From Candidatus Sulfopaludibacter sp. SbA3 (GTDB taxonomy: Bacteria > Acidobacteriota > Terriglobia > Bryobacterales > Bryobacteraceae): 64,000 bases of DNA. The stretch's first letter is position 1; the number at the start of each line of letters is the position of its first letter. Shown one piece after another: positions 58,414 to 64,000 of the stretch. Below the pieces are notes generated by a model that was given only the letters and a program-made list of their open reading frames with translations, did no database searches and had not been told where the DNA came from. Location of the stretch: the NCBI GenBank assembly GCA_945890485.1, contig CAMDCN010000001.1:1-64000 (forward strand), written 5' to 3'. The translations under genes were made by a program, and so were the position numbers.

Positions 58414-59748
58414 TTAGCTCCAGAAGGTGAGGTACGGTTTGTCGTCGATCAGGCGGCCGATGTACAGGGCGAGTTCCCGCATGTGATAGTCGCCCCACTG
58501 GGAGCTTTCGCCGCACGGCACCTTCTGGCCGGGCGGAATATAGTCCCAGCCATTCGGGCGATGGTAGACGCTGTGGAGGAGCAGGCCCTGGTGGTCCGCG
58601 CTGGTGCTGAGGTAGGGCTCGGCAAACAGCGTGCGGGCGACGGTGAGGCCTGCTTGGGTGTAGCGGGGCTCATTGCAGTAACGTCCCAGGCGGAGCAGGC
58701 CCTGGGCGGCGATGGCGGCGGCGGAGGAGTCGACGGGTTCATGGTCGTTGAACGGGTCGGCGGGGCGGCCGAGATAGTCGCCCATTTGGGCGAGACCAGG
58801 AGCGCCGGTGTCCCAATAGGGTACGCCGTCGGTGGGGGTGTGCGCGATGTAGAAATCGCAGGTGGCGCGGGCGGCGCGGACCATGAAGGCTTTCACCTCG
58901 GCGAAGTCGCCGGGTTCGGTTTCGAGGAATTCCAACTGTTCCGAGTAGCCGAGCATCGCCCAGGCTAGGCCGCGGGTCCAGGTGGAGAAGGGGCTGTAGC
59001 CTTGTTGGGAATTGGGGCAGCGCTTGTTGCCGTCGTTGCGGTTGAAGACAATCTCGTGGGCGGTGCGGCCTGGGATGTCATAGGCGTCGCGCCCTTCGCC
59101 GTAGAAGATGACGTGGTTGGCGGTGACGCGGGCGTGCTGGATCATCCGGTCGAGCAGCGAGATTTTGCGGTCGTTTTCTCCCATCAGGACGTGGCCGAGG
59201 CGATGGGAGACCGAGAGGGCGCGGAGAGTGCGCATCGTGTCGACGAAGAGGGAATGGGGCCCGTTGAAGGAGTAGATGTAACCGAGGCCGTCGGCCGTAT
59301 CGCTCCAGCGTGCGGCCTGCACGGCGCCGGTGCACTGGAGGGCGAGAACATAAAACTGTTCTTCCCAGAAGTTGGGGGCAATGCGGCCTTCGCGCTGGAG
59401 GCGCAGGAGGTTGCCGTAGGTGCTTACGTTATTGAAGCCATGATCGTGAACGCCGATGTGCGTGATGTGCGGCGCCATGTAGCGGCGGGTGTGTTCCCGG
59501 CCGATTTCGAGGAATTCGGCGTCCCCGGTGGCGTCGAACTGCAGAATGGGGGCGCCGAACTGGAAGCCCTGGGTCCATTCGGTCCAGCCGCGGCTGGTGT
59601 ATTTACCGGCGACCGTAAAAACAGGAGCACCGGTTTCTGGTTTCCAGGTGGATTCAAGGCTGCGGATCTTGTCCGCCGAGGCCTGCCATAAGGTATCGAG
59701 GCCGGCGCGAAGGTCTGCCGGTTTCAGTTGGGTATCAACAGAGATCAT
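58414..59748 (-). CDS. GH88-family unsaturated glucuronyl hydrolase-like protein
   Basis: A 444-residue protein with an (alpha/alpha)6-barrel: W-T-E-W-T-Q-G-F-Q-F-G, H-D-H-G-F-N-N-V-S-T-Y-G-N-L, F-S-T-W-T-R-G-L-A-W-A-M-L-G, D-S-S-A-A-A-I-A-A-Q-G-L-L-R-L and S-S-Q-W-G-D-Y. GH88 removes 4,5-unsaturated uronic acids left by polysaccharide lyases, using two conserved aspartates. No signal peptide is visible from ATG 59748, suggesting a cytoplasmic or otherwise exported enzyme. TACACT lies 8 bases before the ATG. Confidence 0.85.
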   Translation of the reverse strand: MISVDTQLKPADLRAGLDTLWQASADKIRSLESTWKPETGAPVFTVAGKYTSRGWTEWTQGFQFGAPILQFDATGDAEFLEIGREHTRRYMAPHITHIGVHDHGFNNVSTYGNLLRLQREGRIAPNFWEEQFYVLALQCTGAVQAARWSDTADGLGYIYSFNGPHSLFVDTMRTLRALSVSHRLGHVLMGENDRKISLLDRMIQHARVTANHVIFYGEGRDAYDIPGRTAHEIVFNRNDGNKRCPNSQQGYSPFSTWTRGLAWAMLGYSEQLEFLETEPGDFAEVKAFMVRAARATCDFYIAHTPTDGVPYWDTGAPGLAQMGDYLGRPADPFNDHEPVDSSAAAIAAQGLLRLGRYCNEPRYTQAGLTVARTLFAEPYLSTSADHQGLLLHSVYHRPNGWDYIPPGQKVPCGESSQWGDYHMRELALYIGRLIDDKPYLTFWS

Positions 59749-59814
59749 TCGAATCCAGTGTAACGTTTGAAACACTCTTGGCTTTGATAGACTCCTGTAT
59801 AGCGAGGGACTTTC

Positions 59815-60288
59815 ATGAGCGAATTGACGCAACATTTTTCGGGTTCGGCTTCGTCATTCGGTGTGCTGTACCCAATGCACCATTTCCTGGCGTTGCTTCC
59901 CGACCAAGCTGCGGCGGCAGCCGCAGCCAAAGAGCTGATGGCGGCAGGCTTTCCAGAGAGCGACGTGGTGGAGTTCCCGCCGGAGGAGTTCGTGAATTTG
60001 GTGGAGGCGCATCGGGAAAATAAGGGGCTGTGGACCCACTTTCTCGAAAGCCTGTCACGCGTAGTGGGCACAGAGGCCACCTACATTGACTTGGATCTTG
60101 CCCTGGCGCGAGGCGGTGCCGCGGCGTTGGCCGTACACGCTGAGGAAGAATCCGCCAAGCAGCGGGCGCTGGAGATCCTGACGCGATGGAATCCGTTGGC
60201 GATGCGCTACTATGCGCACCTGTCAATTGAAGTACAGGTGGAGCATCCGAACACCCACACTTCGGCCCAACAGAGCGGTTTGGACTAG
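59815..60288 (+). CDS. hypothetical alpha/beta protein
   Basis: A 157-residue soluble protein. The core H-H-F-L-A-L-L-P-D-Q-A-A-A-A-A-A-A-K-E-L-M-A-A-G-F-P-E-S-D-V is a beta-alpha unit recalling general-stress YflT-like or ferredoxin-like folds, but this is a weak resemblance. A GAGGGA motif lies 6 bases before the ATG. Its stop overlaps the convergent transporter stop (CTAG). Function unknown. Confidence 0.6.
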   Translation: MSELTQHFSGSASSFGVLYPMHHFLALLPDQAAAAAAAKELMAAGFPESDVVEFPPEEFVNLVEAHRENKGLWTHFLESLSRVVGTEATYIDLDLALARGGAAALAVHAEEESAKQRALEILTRWNPLAMRYYAHLSIEVQVEHPNTHTSAQQSGLD

Positions 60289-61163
60289 GACTTGTCGGCG
60301 GGCTCGACGTGGACCAGAACGTTTTGGACCCACGGGAGCTTCTGCTTAATGGCGGACTTGACGCTGCCGGCAATGACGTGAGAATCCCGGACCGTCAAAT
60401 CGGGGTCAACGTGCAGGTGAAGATCGACATGATACTGTAGCCCGGTCTTTCGAGCGAAACACTTTTCGACGTCGAGGGCGCCGGGAACCGAGAGCGCGGC
60501 CATGCGGATGGCGCTCAACTTCGCGTCTTCCGGCATCGTGTCCATGAGTTGCATGGCCGTTTCGCGGATTACGCGAGTGCCCAGGAAGCTGACGATGACG
60601 CCAACCGCGACGCCGCCGAGATGGTCGGCTTCGGCAAAGCGGACGGGATCGGATAGGGTGAGGCCAAGCGCGGCGAGGGCGACGCAGCCAGATAGGATAT
60701 CGACAAAGTCGTTCTGTCCGTCGGCAAGCAGCGCGGCGCTGCCGACGCGTTTGCCGTAGAAGAGCTTTGCCCAAGCCAAGCCCGCCTTAGCAAAGATGGA
60801 GATCACCAACGCCCAGAGCGCCCACGCTTGCGGAGGCACTTCCGCAGTGCCGACTTTTGTCCAACTGCTCCAACAGATGAGCGCACCCGTTGCGGCGAGG
60901 AGCATCCCCATCATCAGGCCGGTGAGGATTTCAAAACGGCCGTGGCCGTAGGGGTGATTGTCGTCGGCTGGGCGGGCGGCGATGGTGAGTCCGAGCCATA
61001 CCAAGCCGCTGCTGACGACGTCGGCGGCCGATTCAAAGCCGTCCGCGACCACGGCAGTCGATTGCGCTTGTGTGCCGACTACGATTTTCATGATCGCCAG
61101 CAGTCCGCTCACCGCCATGCCGGTTAGCGCCAGGCGGCGAGCGAACTGATAGGAGAGCTGCAT
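60285..61163 (-). CDS. cation diffusion facilitator (CDF) metal transporter
   Basis: A 292-residue inner-membrane proton/metal antiporter exporting divalent cations such as Zn or Fe. Six membrane helices are visible; helix II carries V-A-D-G-F-E-S-A-A-D-V and helix V carries L-L-A-D-G-Q-N-D-F-V-D-I, the metal site residues. H-P-Y-G-H-G-R-F-E follows helix II as is typical. The C-terminal cytoplasmic ferredoxin-like domain has H-V-D-L-H-L-H-V-D-P-D-L-T-V. It starts 2 bases after the pyruvate carboxylase stop and is likely in the same operon. Confidence 0.9.
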   Translation of the reverse strand: MQLSYQFARRLALTGMAVSGLLAIMKIVVGTQAQSTAVVADGFESAADVVSSGLVWLGLTIAARPADDNHPYGHGRFEILTGLMMGMLLAATGALICWSSWTKVGTAEVPPQAWALWALVISIFAKAGLAWAKLFYGKRVGSAALLADGQNDFVDILSGCVALAALGLTLSDPVRFAEADHLGGVAVGVIVSFLGTRVIRETAMQLMDTMPEDAKLSAIRMAALSVPGALDVEKCFARKTGLQYHVDLHLHVDPDLTVRDSHVIAGSVKSAIKQKLPWVQNVLVHVEPADKS

Positions 61164-61165
61164 CC

Positions 61166-64000
61166 CTACTCGATCACGATGAGCAGGTCTTTGGCGTCCA
61201 CCTGTTGACCGGCTTGCACCAGTTTCTGGGTGACCTTGCCGCCGACGGGAGCGTAGACGGTGCTCTGCATTTTCATGGCTTCGAGTACGAGCAGGCGATC
61301 ACCCTTCGCGACGGTTTGGCCCGCCTCGACGGCTACCGACGATACCGCGCCGGGGATGGGTGCGCCGACGTGGCCCGGATGCAGCGGGTCTGCCTGGGGA
61401 CGGGCGGCGACGACAGCTTGGAGGCTGCGGTCCCGGACGACGACTTCGCGGGGCTGGCCGTTCAGGTCGAAGAAGACGGTCCGGGTGCCGTCGGGATGCG
61501 CCTCCGACATGGTTTGGAACTTAATGATGAGTAGCTTGCCGGGTTCGATTTCGACGGTGATCTCTTCGCCGCGCTTCATGCCATAAAAGAACTGCGGGGT
61601 AGGCAGCGCTTCGAGGTCGCCATACTGCTGATGGGACTTGGCGAACTTCGTGAAGACATCCGGGTACATGAGGTAACTCAAGACGTCCGTTCGACTCGGC
61701 TTGCGTCCGATCTTCTTCTCGACGACAGCCTCGGTTTCCTTCAGGTCAATAGCAGGGAGGAGGGCGCCGGGGCGACCCTTGCGGGGTTTGCCGCCCTTGA
61801 GAATAACGTTCGCCAACTTCTTCGGCCAGCCTCCGGGAGGCTCGCCGAGGGATCCTTCGAACATGTCGATGACCGAGTTCGGCAGGGTCATCGTGTGGTT
61901 CGGACCCAGCTTTTCGATCTCGGCCATGGTGAGGCCGTGGCTGACTAAGAAGATCGCCATATCGCCGACGACCTTCGAGGAGGGAGTGACCTTGACGATA
62001 TCGCCGAAGGCCATATTGACTTCCGCGTAGGTGCGGGCGATCTCGTTCCACTTGGGGCCCAGGCCCATGCTTTCGGCCTGTTCCTTTAAGTTAGTGAACT
62101 GGCCCCCTGGCATCTCATGGAGATAGACTTCGGCGGTGCCGGCCCGGAGGCCGCTATCGAACGGGAGATAGTAAGTCCGGACAGTCTCCCAGTAGTCGGA
62201 GCACCGATTGAGGGCTTCGAGGTTCATGCCGGTGGCGCGGGGGGTGTTGGCGAGCGCCGCGACCAAGGAGTTCAAGTTCGGTTGCGAGGTCGTGCCAGAC
62301 ATGGCGGCCAAGGCTGCGTCGGCTGCATCGACGCCGGCATCGGAAGCCTTCAGAATGGAGGAGGCGTTGATGCCGCTCGTATCGTGGGTATGGAAATGGA
62401 CGGGCAGGCCCACCTCTTCGCGCAGGGTTTTGACCAGCTTCTGCGCGGCGTAAGGCTTCAGCAGGCCGGCCATATCCTTGATGCCCAGGATATGCGCGCC
62501 CATCTTTTCGAGCTCCTTCGCCATCTCGACGTAGTAAGTTAACGGGTACTTATCGCGCTTGGGGTCGAGGATGTCGCCGGTGTAACAGATGGCGCCTTCG
62601 CAGAGGCGATCGGTCTTGCGGACCGCTTCCATGGGCACCTTCATGTTCGGCAGCCAATTCAGCGAATCGAAGATCCGGAAGATATCGATGCCGTTCTCCG
62701 CCGCGCCGGCGATGAATTCGCGCACGACATTATCGGGATAGGCCGTGTAGCCGACGGCGTTCGAGGCGCGGAGGAGCATCTGGAAGCAGATGTTCGGGAT
62801 GGCGGTGCGGAGGAGGCGGAGACGCTGCCAGGGGTCTTCGAGCAGGAAGCGCATGGTCACGTCGAACGTGGCGCCGCCCCACATTTCGAGCGAGAACAGA
62901 TCGGGGAGTTGATGGGAGACAGTGTTGGCAATGGCCAACAGGTCATAGGTGCGGACGCGCGTGGCCAGCAGCGACTGATGGGCGTCGCGGAACGTGGTGT
63001 CCGTAAGCAGCAGCCGCTTTTCCTTGCGCATCCAGGCGGCGAACTTCTCGGGGCCGAGTTCATCGAGCAACTGGCGGGTGCCGGGGGGAGGGGGCAGGGG
63101 ATCGTGCGCCGGGATAACGGCTGGACGATACTCTGACGGTACGTTCTTGCCTTTCACTTCGGGGTTGCCATTGACGGAAACCTCGCCGAGATAGGTGAGG
63201 AGGCGCGTGGCGCGGTCGCGGCGCTTGGTGAATTGGAACAGCGCTGGGGTGTTGGCCAGGAAGGAGGTGTTGATTTGGCCGGCCTGGAAATCGGGATGGT
63301 TGATGACGTTTTCGAGGAACGGAACGTTCGTTTTTACCCCGCGGATGCGGAACTCGCGCAGGGCGCGGTCCATACGGGCGCAGGCTTCCGGGAAGGTACG
63401 GCCCCAAGCGGTGACTTTGACGAGAAGCGAATCGTAGAACGGAGTAATGACGGCGCCGCCGTAGGCGCTGGCGCCGTCGAGACGGATGCCGAACCCGGCG
63501 GGGGAGCGGTAGGTTTGGATCTTCCCGTAGTCCGGAACGAACCCATTGGCGGGGTCTTCGGTTGTGACGCGACACTGGAGGGCGGTGCCGTGGAGCGGAA
63601 CCTGATCCTGGGGCGGCAGGTCCATTTCCGGACCGTGGAGGGCGAGGCCTTGCGCGATCTGGATCTGGGAGCGTACGATGTCGATCCCGGTGATCATTTC
63701 GGTGACGGTGTGTTCCACCTGGACACGGGGGTTCACTTCGATGAAGAACCATTCGCCCGTGTCGGTGTCGACGAGGAACTCTACCGTGCCGGCGTTGTAG
63801 TAGCCAGCCGTGTGGGCCAGCCGGACGGCGGCGTCGGCCAGTTCGCGGCGGATGCGCGGGTCGAGGCCGATGGCAGGAGCGACTTCGACGACCTTTTGGT
63901 GGCGGCGCTGGACGGAGCAGTCGCGTTCATACAGGTGCATCACCTCACCGTGTTTGTCGGCGAGGATCTGGACTTCGACGTGGCGGGGCCGGCGGATATA
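61166..64000 (-). CDS. pyc: pyruvate carboxylase, 5-prime end outside window
   Basis: 944 residues are present; the first part of the biotin carboxylase domain lies beyond the right edge. The visible start is R-P-R-H-V-E-V-Q-I-L-A-D-K-H-G-E, a standard biotin carboxylase segment, with F-I-E-V-N-P-R-V-Q-V-E-H-T following. The carboxyltransferase domain begins L-L-L-T-D-T-T-F-R-D-A-H-Q-S. The C-terminal biotinyl domain has L-E-A-M-K-M-Q-S-T, with the biotin lysine. The enzyme converts pyruvate to oxaloacetate with ATP and bicarbonate. All three functional domains in one chain identify PYC rather than split carboxylases. Confidence 0.95.
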   Translation of the reverse strand, partial: YIRRPRHVEVQILADKHGEVMHLYERDCSVQRRHQKVVEVAPAIGLDPRIRRELADAAVRLAHTAGYYNAGTVEFLVDTDTGEWFFIEVNPRVQVEHTVTEMITGIDIVRSQIQIAQGLALHGPEMDLPPQDQVPLHGTALQCRVTTEDPANGFVPDYGKIQTYRSPAGFGIRLDGASAYGGAVITPFYDSLLVKVTAWGRTFPEACARMDRALREFRIRGVKTNVPFLENVINHPDFQAGQINTSFLANTPALFQFTKRRDRATRLLTYLGEVSVNGNPEVKGKNVPSEYRPAVIPAHDPLPPPPGTRQLLDELGPEKFAAWMRKEKRLLLTDTTFRDAHQSLLATRVRTYDLLAIANTVSHQLPDLFSLEMWGGATFDVTMRFLLEDPWQRLRLLRTAIPNICFQMLLRASNAVGYTAYPDNVVREFIAGAAENGIDIFRIFDSLNWLPNMKVPMEAVRKTDRLCEGAICYTGDILDPKRDKYPLTYYVEMAKELEKMGAHILGIKDMAGLLKPYAAQKLVKTLREEVGLPVHFHTHDTSGINASSILKASDAGVDAADAALAAMSGTTSQPNLNSLVAALANTPRATGMNLEALNRCSDYWETVRTYYLPFDSGLRAGTAEVYLHEMPGGQFTNLKEQAESMGLGPKWNEIARTYAEVNMAFGDIVKVTPSSKVVGDMAIFLVSHGLTMAEIEKLGPNHTMTLPNSVIDMFEGSLGEPPGGWPKKLANVILKGGKPRKGRPGALLPAIDLKETEAVVEKKIGRKPSRTDVLSYLMYPDVFTKFAKSHQQYGDLEALPTPQFFYGMKRGEEITVEIEPGKLLIIKFQTMSEAHPDGTRTVFFDLNGQPREVVVRDRSLQAVVAARPQADPLHPGHVGAPIPGAVSSVAVEAGQTVAKGDRLLVLEAMKMQSTVYAPVGGKVTQKLVQAGQQVDAKDLLIVIE

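Noticed and set aside
1-64000. tRNA, rRNA or CRISPR features
   Set aside because: No tRNA-like cloverleaf, rRNA-like segment or repeat-spacer array was noticed in the gaps, although a covariance search was not possible.

Overview
The window looks like chromosomal DNA of an Acidobacteriota bacterium close to the Bryobacterales / Candidatus Solibacter group. This is inferred from gene content rather than from any marker gene. The GC content is high. There are three paired secreted DUF1592 + DUF1552 genes with CXXCH haem sites, two very large TonB-dependent receptors with an N-terminal carboxypeptidase-regulatory-like domain, an ASPIC/UnbV (CRTAC1) protein, and several DUF1080, sulfatase, GH88 and enolase-superfamily genes. 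No rRNA, tRNA or CRISPR array was seen.

Layout. 1-2.8 kb: tail of an IS630-type transposase, small hypotheticals, an orphan minimal nucleotidyltransferase and a TrmB-type regulator. 2.8-5.6 kb: a MoxR-like AAA ATPase and a VWA protein transcribed away from the regulator. 5.5-8.6 kb (minus): a coupled SpoU methyltransferase / Xre-type antitoxin / RES toxin operon, then MscL, a GNAT acetyltransferase and an unlisted 26-residue membrane peptide. 8.7-22.3 kb: a secreted SMP-30-like lipoprotein, the first DUF1592/DUF1552 pair (plus), a 1307-residue two-haem scaffold protein, a Gly/Asn-rich secreted protein and the second DUF1592/DUF1552 pair (minus). 22.3-29.3 kb: soluble transhydrogenase, a TonB-dependent receptor, a photolyase/cryptochrome and an Fpg/Nei glycosylase. 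29.35-33.4 kb: an aerobic class I ribonucleotide reductase operon (nrdA-nrdB-DUF6526) with a structured leader. 33.4-40.1 kb (minus): a tightly coupled operon of TonB-dependent receptor, CRTAC1, TPR protein and seven-haem cytochrome. 40.2-49.4 kb: a dehydrogenase pair resembling the gamma and alpha subunits of FAD-glucose dehydrogenase, a DUF1080 protein, two enolase-superfamily genes, and the third DUF1592/DUF1552 pair in the same operon. 49.4-64 kb: TgpA-like transglutaminase, a lipoprotein, a small membrane protein, rph-rdgB-sulfatase, PolX-NUDIX, DUF1080, GH88, a cation-diffusion-facilitator transporter, and the 3-prime part of a pyruvate carboxylase gene running off the right edge.

How it may work together. 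Much of the window encodes an envelope-located machinery for polysaccharide or sugar-acid use: outer-membrane receptors, sulfatase, GH88, DUF1080 (3-keto-glycoside hydrolase family), GMC oxidoreductase, acid-sugar dehydratases and many c-type cytochromes. The recurring theme is sugar oxidation coupled to haem proteins. The best candidates for an undescribed system are the receptor/CRTAC1/TPR/seven-haem operon (33.4-40.1 kb) and the GMC-enolase-DUF1592-DUF1552 block (40.2-49.4 kb). Structurally notable are an apparent GC-skew reversal between about 13.5 and 29.4 kb, many starts with a -10-like hexamer only 5-12 bases upstream (suggesting leaderless mRNAs), and convergent neighbours that share stop codons. 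No gene-free stretch exceeds 300 bases; the longest are 13497-13726 and 29324-29528, both described.
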